Source: an uncultured Desulfobacter sp. (lineage in GTDB: Bacteria; Desulfobacterota; Desulfobacteria; Desulfobacterales; Desulfobacteraceae). Taken from it: a DNA stretch of 64,000 bases. The notes beneath the pieces are model-generated. The model was not told the origin of the DNA and ran no database searches. It saw only the letters and a program-made list of their open reading frames with translations. The translations under genes and the position numbers were made by a program. The stretch spans positions 744,001 through 808,000 of the forward strand of contig NZ_OY761440.1 of NCBI RefSeq assembly GCF_963664415.1, given 5' to 3'. Shown piece by piece: positions 42,764 through 51,100 of the stretch. Within the stretch, counting starts at the first letter, position 1, and every line of letters starts with the position of its first letter.

Positions 42764-43039
42764 TTACCGTTTGGATTTTTTATCTGCGGCATGACCCCAA
42801 TAAGTTCTTGTGGGTGAAAATTCACCAAGTTTATGCCCCACCATATTTTCCGTCACAAACACAGGAATAAATTTTTTTCCGTTATGGACGGCAAACGTAT
42901 TGCCAACCATTTCAGGTAAAATAGTGGAACGGCGCGACCAGGTTTTGATTACCTTATTGCTACTAGACTTCTGGGCTTCAAGAACCTTTTTAAGAAGCTC
43001 AGGCGCGATATAGGGTCCTTTTTTTAATGATCTTGGCAT
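42764..43039 (-). CDS. rpsS: 30S ribosomal protein S19
   Basis: 91 aa; MPRSLKKGPYIAPELLKKV, WSRRSTILPEMVGNTFAVHN, KLGEFSPTRTYWGHAADKK. Confidence 0.98.
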   Translation of the reverse strand: MPRSLKKGPYIAPELLKKVLEAQKSSSNKVIKTWSRRSTILPEMVGNTFAVHNGKKFIPVFVTENMVGHKLGEFSPTRTYWGHAADKKSKR

Positions 43040-43049
43040 AATTATTCAC

Positions 43050-43883
43050 CTATTTCCTTTTAGCCCTTCTTTTAACAATATACTGATCTGTCCTAGCATT
43101 TTTACGGGTTCTTTTACCCTTGGCAGGCACACCCCATGGAGAACAAGGCTGCCGACCGCCAGAAGAACGGCCTTCACCACCACCCATTGGATGATCTACA
43201 GGGTTCATAGCAACGCCTCGAACAGAAGGACGTTTTCCCATCCATCTGGTACGGCCTGCTTTGCCTATACTGACATCGCTGTGTTTCTCATTTCCAACGC
43301 GTCCGACAGTAGCTTTACATTTAACATGGATCATACGAACTTCACCGGAAGGAAGCAGGATCTGGGCGTAAGCGCCTTCTTTGGCCATAAGCCGTGCATA
43401 TCCGCCGGCACTTCTGACGATCTGCCCGCCCTTATTCTGCTTCAATTCTATATTATGGATTCTGGTACCAGTAGGTATATTTTCCAAGGGCAGACAGTTA
43501 CCTGGTTTGATATCAGCATCAGGGCCGGTTTCAAGGATATCACCCACTTTAATATCAAGTGGAGCCAGAATATACCTTTTCTCACCATCAGCATAGGTCA
43601 ACAGAGCAATCCTGGCTGATCGATTTGGATCGTATTCAATTGCAGAAACTTTGGCTGGAATTCCGTCTTTATCCCGTTTAAAATCGATGATACGATATTT
43701 TTTCTTAGCCCCGCCACCTCTATGCTTAGCTGTTATTCTTCCGTATGAATTTCGGCCGGACCGTTTATTGAGTTTTTTAGTCAGCCTGCGTTCTGGTCTA
43801 TCTTTTGTAATTTCTTCAAAAGATAAATACTCCTGAGCGCGTCTTCCCGGAGATGTCGGCTTGGTCTTAACTATTGTTGACAT
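43050..43883 (-). CDS. rplB: 50S ribosomal protein L2
   Basis: 277 aa; RNSYGRITAKHRGGGAKKKY, and the functionally needed MNPVDHPMGGGEGRSSGG with its His near the peptidyl transferase centre. Confidence 0.98.
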   Translation of the reverse strand: MSTIVKTKPTSPGRRAQEYLSFEEITKDRPERRLTKKLNKRSGRNSYGRITAKHRGGGAKKKYRIIDFKRDKDGIPAKVSAIEYDPNRSARIALLTYADGEKRYILAPLDIKVGDILETGPDADIKPGNCLPLENIPTGTRIHNIELKQNKGGQIVRSAGGYARLMAKEGAYAQILLPSGEVRMIHVKCKATVGRVGNEKHSDVSIGKAGRTRWMGKRPSVRGVAMNPVDHPMGGGEGRSSGGRQPCSPWGVPAKGKRTRKNARTDQYIVKRRAKRK

Positions 43884-43895
43884 ATTAATACCTCT

Positions 43896-44183
43896 TTACA
43901 CACCTTCAAAAAAATCAATTCGTTGTCCGGGCATCAGAGTGACAACGGCTTTTTTCCAATCTACTTTTTTGCCGATAATTCTGCCACGCTGTTTTATTTT
44001 ACCTTTAACCTGTATGGTCCGAACCTGTTTAACCTTTGCATTGAACGCTTTTTCAACAGCATTTTTAATTTCAACCCTGTTGGCATTCTTGGCGACTTTT
44101 AAAGTTACCTGGTTGAACAACTCTCTTTGAAGTGTGGATTTTTCAGTTACCACAGGTCCACGGAGGATGTCATATTCAATCAT
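43896..44183 (-). CDS. rplW: 50S ribosomal protein L23
   Basis: 95 aa; YDILRGPVVTEKSTLQRELF and VEIKNAVEKAFNAKVKQVRT. Docking site of trigger factor and SRP at the exit tunnel. Ends 2 bases from rplD's partner frame. Confidence 0.97.
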   Translation of the reverse strand: MIEYDILRGPVVTEKSTLQRELFNQVTLKVAKNANRVEIKNAVEKAFNAKVKQVRTIQVKGKIKQRGRIIGKKVDWKKAVVTLMPGQRIDFFEGV

Positions 44184-44184
44184 T

Positions 44185-44805
44185 TTAGCTCAGCCTCCCC
44201 TTGATGTTTCCAATACTGGATTCAACCAGCAAAAGATTTTTAAACTTTAATATATCGTAAACATTGAGACCTTCAGTCTTAATCACTTTAACATCCGGAA
44301 TATTCCTGGAAGAAAGAGCAAGTTTTTCATCGTCATTGTCTGAAACAATAAGAAGATCATCAAGCTTCAGAGCTGAAAGAACATTTGCCAATGCCTTTGT
44401 TTTAATTTCTTCAAGTTCAAGAGCGTCTATAACAAAAAGCTGACTGTCAGAAACTTTCGCGCTTAAAGCCATTTTAAGGGCAAGCTTTCTTACCTTTTTA
44501 GGCACTTTTATTTCATAGGATCTTTGGCTAGGACCAAAAATAACGCCACCACCTTTACGCAAAGGCGATTTTATACTACCAGCCCGAGCATTGCCTGTTC
44601 CCTTCTGCCTGAATAATTTCTTCGTAGAACCTGAAATCATACCCCTGGTCTTAGACGCAGCCGTCCCTACTCGCTTTGACACGAGTTGGGACCGAACGAC
44701 CTCGTGAAGAACACTTGTTTTAACCGGTATGCTGAAAATTTCGTCAGGTAGCTCGATTTCAGACACTTTAGCACCTGTACTGTTTAACACCTCTACAGCA
44801 GCCAT
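44185..44805 (-). CDS. rplD: 50S ribosomal protein L4
   Basis: 206 aa; MAAVEVLNSTGAKVSEIELP, SGSTKKLFRQKGTGNARAG tunnel loop. In E. coli L4 represses the S10 operon through a leader; here an unusual gap stands directly before rplD. Confidence 0.97.
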   Translation of the reverse strand: MAAVEVLNSTGAKVSEIELPDEIFSIPVKTSVLHEVVRSQLVSKRVGTAASKTRGMISGSTKKLFRQKGTGNARAGSIKSPLRKGGGVIFGPSQRSYEIKVPKKVRKLALKMALSAKVSDSQLFVIDALELEEIKTKALANVLSALKLDDLLIVSDNDDEKLALSSRNIPDVKVIKTEGLNVYDILKFKNLLLVESSIGNIKGRLS

Positions 44806-44946
44806 TATTCTTCCTCTTCAATTTTGATCGACTATGCATCACTGCGAAATATTTGCAATACCCATAGCCGCTATTCGTCTATTTATTTAGACTGATGCTC
44901 TGCCGTGTTGTCAAAAATTATATCCAACACGACATCAAAAACTGTT
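44806..44946 (-). promoter_or_regulatory. rplC-rplD intergenic region with hairpin
   Basis: 141 bases where most bacteria have close to none. CGTGTTG and CAACACG (near 44909-44935) form a stem with a 13-base AT-rich loop on the - strand. No gene inside. Possible L4 or internal regulatory site, or decayed sequence. Confidence 0.4.
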
Positions 44947-45579
44947 TTATTTTGTTACATCAGCTTTACGCACTTCTACAACGCCTGTCTTGCAACCTGG
45001 AACAGCGCCTTTTACAAGAATAAGATTGTCTTCGTGCTTAATATCTACAATCGTTAAATTTTTAACCGTAACTTTATCTACACCCTTATGACCAGGCAAT
45101 CTTTTTCCTTTAATGACCTTTGCCGGCCACGCAGAGTTACCAATTGAGCCTGGTTTTCTATGGTTTCGGTTACCGTGAGTTTCCGGGCCCCTAGAGAACC
45201 CATGACGCTTGATAGTACCCTGAAAGCCACGCCCTTTTGATGTACCGGTTACAGTTACTTTGTCACCAATTGAAAACATATCCACACCGATAGTAGTACC
45301 GGGTTCAATCTCTTCAGCTGGCTCTCCTCTAAATTCTCTTAAAACGCGAAAGCCTTTATCCGATGCTTTTTTTAAATGTCCTGCAATGGGTTTGTTTAAA
45401 CGCTCAACCGGCTTTTCATCAAACCCGAGCTGCAAAGCTGTATACCCGTCAGTCTCTTCTGTTTTTATCTGGGTTACAACACAGGGTCCAACCTGCAGCA
45501 CTGTAACAGGAACGAGCTGTCCATCGGAGGCAAACACATTGGTCATTCCGATTTTTTTTCCTAACAATCCACTCATCAT
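44947..45579 (-). CDS. rplC: 50S ribosomal protein L3
   Basis: 210 aa; MSGLLGKKIGMTNVFASDGQ, KGRGFQGTIKRHGFSRGPET, with the Gln methylated by PrmB in E. coli conserved in ...HGNRNHRKPGSIG context. Two adjacent ATG codons (45579, 45576) can start it. Confidence 0.97.
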   Translation of the reverse strand: MMSGLLGKKIGMTNVFASDGQLVPVTVLQVGPCVVTQIKTEETDGYTALQLGFDEKPVERLNKPIAGHLKKASDKGFRVLREFRGEPAEEIEPGTTIGVDMFSIGDKVTVTGTSKGRGFQGTIKRHGFSRGPETHGNRNHRKPGSIGNSAWPAKVIKGKRLPGHKGVDKVTVKNLTIVDIKHEDNLILVKGAVPGCKTGVVEVRKADVTK

Positions 45580-45603
45580 AACAAATATGTCCCTGTTAAT
45601 GCA

Positions 45604-45912
45604 CTATAATTTAATCTCGACGTCCACACCAGGGGACAGGTCAAGTTTCATTAACGCGTCCACTGTCTGCTGTGTCGGCTCAAGAATATCCATCATTCTT
45701 TTGTGCGTTCTAATTTCAAACTGCTCACGGGACTTTTTGTTCACATGAGGAGAACGCAACACAGTAAATTTGTTGATCCTGGTAGGCAGGGGAACCGGTC
45801 CCACGATTCTGGCACCGGTTTTCCTTGCTGTATCAACAATATCTACTGAAGACTGATCAAGCAGCTTATGATCATAAGCTTTGAGCCTAATTCTGATTTT
45901 AGTCTTCAACAT
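45604..45912 (-). CDS. rpsJ: 30S ribosomal protein S10
   Basis: 102 aa; KIRIRLKAYDHKLLDQSSVD and VRSPHVNKKSREQFEIRTHK-type core. Also acts as NusE in antitermination. First gene of the S10 operon, 23 bases after tuf. Confidence 0.98.
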   Translation of the reverse strand: MLKTKIRIRLKAYDHKLLDQSSVDIVDTARKTGARIVGPVPLPTRINKFTVLRSPHVNKKSREQFEIRTHKRMMDILEPTQQTVDALMKLDLSPGVDVEIKL

Positions 45913-45935
45913 TGTTATTGCTCTTTCTTAATCTA

Positions 45936-47129
45936 CTATTCTATAATTTCGCCAACAACACCAGCACCAACAGTACGGCCACCCTCACGAATAGCGAAAC
46001 GCAGCTCTTTTTCCATGGCGATGGGGTTGATCAATTCGACGTTGATGGTAGCATTATCACCGGGCATAATCATCTCAACGCCTTCGTCCAGCGTCAAAAC
46101 GCCTGTTATATCGGTAGTTCTGAAAAAGAACTGAGGCCTGTAACCGGTAAAGAAAGGCGTATGACGACCACCTTCTTCCTTGCTCAGGGCATACATTTCG
46201 GCTTTAAACTTGGTATGCGGTGTAATGGTGCCGGGTTTGCAGACAACCTGACCACGCTCAACCTGATCTCGCTTCGTACCACGCAGGAGCAGACCAACAT
46301 TATCACCAGCCTGACCTTCATCCAGAAGCTTCCTGAACATTTCAACACCAGTACACACCGTCTTAGCTGTATCTCTGATGCCAACGATTTCAATTTCTTC
46401 GCCGGTCTTGATCACACCGCGCTCAATACGACCAGTTACAACCGTACCACGCCCGGAGATAGAGAATACGTCTTCAATTGGCATAAGGAAGGGTTTTTCC
46501 GTATCTCTTTCAGGCTCAGGGACATAGGAGTCAAGAACATCTAGAAGTTCAAAAATCGGCTTGGCTTCTTCTGCATCAACATCATCACATTCCAGAGCTT
46601 TAAGTGCAGAACCACGAATAATCGGGGTTTCATCTCCTGGGAATTCATAAGTATCAAGAAGCTCTTGGAGCTCCATTTCAACCAACTCAATCAATTCTTC
46701 ATCATCGACCATGTCGCATTTATTCAGAAAAACAACGATCTTAGGCACACCAACCTGACGGGCAAGCAGGATATGTTCACGCGTCTGGGGCATTGGACCG
46801 TCGTCAGCAGACACAACAAGAATAGCGCCATCCATCTGGGCGGCACCGGTGATCATATTTTTGATATAATCGGCATGGCCCGGGCAATCAACATGCGCGT
46901 AATGGCGGCTGTCGGTCTCATATTCAACATGGGCCGTAGCAATAGTAATACCACGCTCTCTTTCTTCAGGAGCTTTATCAATTTCGTCAAAGGGAACATA
47001 TTCACCATTCCCTTTCAAGCCGGCAAGTTTAGTAATCGCCGCAGTCAGAGTGGTTTTCCCGTGATCGATATGCCCGATTGTCCCGATGTTTACATGCGGT
47101 TTGTTCCGCTCAAATTTCTCCTTAGCCAT
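45936..47129 (-). CDS. tuf: elongation factor Tu
   Basis: 397 aa. GTPase motifs GHIDHGKTT, the switch region EERERGITI, DCPGHADYIKNM and NKCDMVDD; domains 2 and 3 complete to the end VGAGVVGEIIE. Delivers aminoacyl-tRNA. The only tuf in the window: the second usual site (between tRNA-Thr and secE) has rpmG instead. Confidence 0.99.
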   Translation of the reverse strand: MAKEKFERNKPHVNIGTIGHIDHGKTTLTAAITKLAGLKGNGEYVPFDEIDKAPEERERGITIATAHVEYETDSRHYAHVDCPGHADYIKNMITGAAQMDGAILVVSADDGPMPQTREHILLARQVGVPKIVVFLNKCDMVDDEELIELVEMELQELLDTYEFPGDETPIIRGSALKALECDDVDAEEAKPIFELLDVLDSYVPEPERDTEKPFLMPIEDVFSISGRGTVVTGRIERGVIKTGEEIEIVGIRDTAKTVCTGVEMFRKLLDEGQAGDNVGLLLRGTKRDQVERGQVVCKPGTITPHTKFKAEMYALSKEEGGRHTPFFTGYRPQFFFRTTDITGVLTLDEGVEMIMPGDNATINVELINPIAMEKELRFAIREGGRTVGAGVVGEIIE

Positions 47130-47176
47130 CTTCTGTATTCCTCCTGTGGAATGTTTACAAAGATATTTTTAAATCT

Positions 47177-47644
47177 CTACCACCTAAAATGCGCGAACGC
47201 CTTATTGGCTTCTGCCATCCTATGTGTATCTTCTCTTTTCTTGATTGCCCCGCCACGCTCGTTATAAGCATCCATCAATTCAGCAGCAAGCTTATTCGCA
47301 AAGCCTTTTTCAGAACGACTCCTACTGAAATTGATAAGCCACCTGAAAGCCAAAGCTGTCTGACGACCGGGTTTTATATCAGTGGGCACCTGATATGTAG
47401 ACCCTCCGATCCTTCTTGATTTTACTTCAACAGAAGGCCTGATATTATCAATCGCTTTTTTAAACACCGCCAGAGCAGGTTCACCAATTTTATCTTCAGC
47501 AATCATCAACGCATTAGCCACAACTTTCCGGGCAGCATTCTTTTTGCCGTCTTTCATAACACAATTGACAAACTTGGCCGCAAGCTTTTCTTCATGCGTG
47601 GCATCCTGCATGAAACCTTCTTTAAACACTAATTTTTCTGCCAT
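47177..47644 (-). CDS. rpsG: 30S ribosomal protein S7
   Basis: 155 aa; FVNCVMKDGKKNAARKVVAN, RIGGSTYQVPTDI, RWLINFSRSRSEKGFANKLA. Followed directly by tuf (48 bases) without fusA. Confidence 0.98.
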   Translation of the reverse strand: MAEKLVFKEGFMQDATHEEKLAAKFVNCVMKDGKKNAARKVVANALMIAEDKIGEPALAVFKKAIDNIRPSVEVKSRRIGGSTYQVPTDIKPGRQTALAFRWLINFSRSRSEKGFANKLAAELMDAYNERGGAIKKREDTHRMAEANKAFAHFRW

Positions 47645-47703
47645 CTTAAAAAGTCCACCAAATTTATATTTTATTAATACGAATGCTTAAATACCCATCG
47701 TGA

Positions 47704-48075
47704 CTACTTGGGACGCTTCGCACCATATTTTGAACGCCCCTGGCGACGATCGTCTACACCCAGCGTATCAAGAGCACCCCTGACAATATGATAGCGCACA
47801 CCTGGAAGGTCTTTCACCCTACCACCTCTAACCAGAACGACAGAGTGTTCCTGAAGATTATGCCCCATACCCGGGATATAAGCCGCAACCTCCATTCCGG
47901 TTGTCAAACGGACTCTCGCAACCTTTCTTAAGGCCGAGTTCGGTTTTTTAGGCGTAGAAGTATACACCCTAGTGCAAACCCCACGTTTTTGAGGCCCGCC
48001 CTTCAACGCCGGCGTACTAACCTTTTTTTCAGCTCTCTTCCTACCTTTTCTAACCAATTGATTTATGGTCGGCAT
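47704..48075 (-). CDS. rpsL: 30S ribosomal protein S12
   Basis: 123 aa from the ATG at 48075 (MPTINQLVRKGRKRAE); the longer frame to 48102 is unlikely. TPKKPNSALRKVARVRLT and LPGVRYHIVRGALDT are of streptomycin-sensitive sequence (both lysine sites unchanged). First gene of the str operon. Confidence 0.98.
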   Translation of the reverse strand: MPTINQLVRKGRKRAEKKVSTPALKGGPQKRGVCTRVYTSTPKKPNSALRKVARVRLTTGMEVAAYIPGMGHNLQEHSVVLVRGGRVKDLPGVRYHIVRGALDTLGVDDRRQGRSKYGAKRPK

Positions 48076-48132
48076 AACTCCACACGCTCCTTCATCAAAC
48101 ATAATAAGTCGCCATACACGACAAAATATTTA

Positions 48133-48161
48133 ATTTTACTTATACTTCCCTAAAATGTCAA
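48133..48161 (-). promoter_or_regulatory. rpsLp: sigma-70 promoter of the str operon
   Basis: Read on the - strand: TTGACA (48156-48161), 17 bases, TAAAAT (48133-48138). Initiation near 48126 gives a ~50-base leader to rpsL. Consensus -35 and spacing; it lies in the rpoC-rpsL gap. Confidence 0.65.
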
Positions 48162-48177
48162 CAATATTTTATTTTTT

Positions 48178-51100
48178 CTATACCTCAGCAAATTCACCAT
48201 ACCCAACTTCCAAATTACGATAGCCTGGAAAGCCAGTACCTGCCGGGATAAGTCTGCCCATGACAACGTTTTCCTTTAACCCTTTAAGGCTATCATATTT
48301 ACCTTCAATGGCTGCAAGCGTCAGCACCTTGGTCGTCTCCTGAAAAGATGCCGCAGACAAAAAACTGTCCGTAGACAAGGAGGCTTTGGTAATACCAAGA
48401 ATCAAAGGCTCACCCTTGGCCGGTTCACCACCCTCCATGGCCACTTTGCGGTTGGTTTCTTCAAAAAGAATACGATCTACCTGCTCATCTGGGATAAAAT
48501 TAGTATCTCCGGTGGATATCACTTTAACCCGGCGCATCATCTGGCGGATAACAACCTCAATATGCTTATCATTGATTCGCACACCCTGAAGCCTGTAGAC
48601 CTCTTGTACCTCGTCAACCAGGTATTTGGCCAGAGCGACTTCACCCTTGATATTCATTATGTCCTGAGGATTGGCAGATCCTGCGATCAGGGGGTCACCT
48701 GACTTGACATAATCGCCGTCATAAACAGACACGTGCTGACCTTTTGGAATGGCATACTCTTTAGTTTCTCCAACATCACCGGGTTTAACCGTAACCTTCT
48801 GGCGGCCTTTGGTCCCCTTTGATACTGTGACATAGCCGTCAATTTCAGTGAGCACGGCAGGGTCCTTTGGTTTTCTAACCTCAAAAAGCTCGGCAACCCG
48901 TGGCAGACCACCGGTAATATCTTTGGTCTTGGTGGTGGCACGCGGTAACTTAGCAATAACATCGCCGGCCATGATGTTATCATCTTCTTCAACGGTAAGA
49001 ATAGCGTTTACCGGCAGATAATATCGGGCAGGGGTCTTGGAACTTGGTAATTTGACCGCTTTACCCTCTTTATCCTTTACGGTAATTCTAGGCCGGACTT
49101 CAACATCCTTGCTTTCTATAATCGTTCTTGACACCTTCCCGGTAACCGGGTCTATCTGTTCTTGAACCGTGTTACCCACAATAATATCAGCAAATCTTAT
49201 CCGACCCGAGACCTCTGTGATGATCGGCGTGGTAAAAGGATCCCAGGAAGCGATAATATCACCGGGCATGATCTCCTGTCCGTCCTTAACATGGAGAGTA
49301 GCACCATAAATAACACTCTCTTTGGCACGCTCACGACCCTCCTCACCGACAATAGTCACCCCACCACCTTTACGGTTCATAACAATGACATCGCCTTGGG
49401 CTGAGGTTACAGTCTGAATATCTTCGTTAAACTTTAAAATTCCACCTACACGGGCTTTAATTTCCGCAACTTCTACCTTTCTGGAGGCCGTGCCACCAAT
49501 ATGAAAGGTACGCATGGTCAACTGGGTTCCCGGCTCACCAATGGACTGAGCAGCCACAATGCCAATAGCCTGACCAATTTCCACAGTCACACCATGAGCA
49601 AGATCGCGGCCATAACATCTTGAACAAACCCCATGTTTTGAATTGCATGTCAATACGGATCTAATTTTTACCCGCTGAACGCCTGCAGCTTCAATTTTGA
49701 CCACATGAGCCTCGTTAAGCTCCGTATCAGAAGCCACAATAAATTCGTCGGAATAGGGGTCGCGGATATCTTCCTGGGTAACGCGTCCGAGAATTCTTTC
49801 ACCCAAGGTTTGAATAATCTCACCACCTTCATACAGCGCTTCAACTTCAATGCCGTTGATGGTGCCACAATCAGGCTCCACGATGGTGCAGTCCTGCCCC
49901 ACATCTGCCAAGCGGCGAGTCAAATAACCGGAATTGGCCGTTTTCAGGGCGGTATCGGCCAACCCCTTACGCGCACCATGAGTAGAAATAAAGTACTGAA
50001 GTACAGACAAACCTTCACGGAAACATGCCGTAATGGGATTCTCAATAATCTCACCAGAGGGCTTGGCCATCAATCCACGCATACCGGCAAGCTGACGCAT
50101 CTGATCTTTGGAACCACGGGCACCGGAATCCGCCATAACATAAACGGCATTAAGCTCTTCTGAACCGTCTGCGCCCTCTTTTTGAGGTGGATTTTTCATA
50201 ACTTCCATCATGGCATTGGCAATATCGTCCGTTGCCTGCGCCCAAATATCAACAACCTTATTGTATTTTTCGCCTTGGGTAATCAGGCCTTCGGAATACT
50301 GGTTCTTGATATCTTCAATATTTTTTTCTGCTTTGCCAATCAGATCCCATTTATTTGCTGGAATAATCATGTCATCAATGCAGATGGACAGACCGCCAAG
50401 CGTAGAATTTTTGTATCCAATATCCTTGAGGCGGTCTGAAAGAATAACCGTTTCTTTTAAACCGATATTTCTGTAGGCATAGTCAATTAGCTTTACAATT
50501 GACTTCTTATCCATCAACTTATTTACCAGACTAAACGGTAGCGTAGACGTTCTTTCATCAACTTTAAAAATGGTGTACTTATCGCCTACCATCCGAACAT
50601 CTGTGAACTGACCTTGCTTCAGTCCATAAAGCTGCTCCACCACCACGTCAGAAACCTGAAAGATATTTTTAAACTCTTTACGTGTTAAAACCCCTGTTGT
50701 ACCCCGGGTCTTTTTAATTTCTTCATCCCCATATTTATCCAGGACAACATCAAATTCCCCACCGGACTTTAGTTCGGCAAGCGCAGCTTCAGCATCCTCC
50801 AGATTTTCGGTCCGAATACGACTCATGTTAAGCAGCACATCGCCAGGAATGGTTTCCCATAAAAGAATCCGGCCTGTAGTGGTTTCATAAATCACATCAT
50901 CAATGCGAACTTTAATTTTGGCGTGAATATCCAATTCACCTGCGTCAAAGGCGAAGCGGACCTCGTCTATACTTGAAAATGTCGCCCCCTCCCCTTGCTG
51001 ACCTGACATTGCCCGGGTCATATAATAAATACCCAGTACAATATCCTGGGTGGGAACAATAATGGGCTGACCGTTTGCCGGGGACAAAATATTGTTTGTG

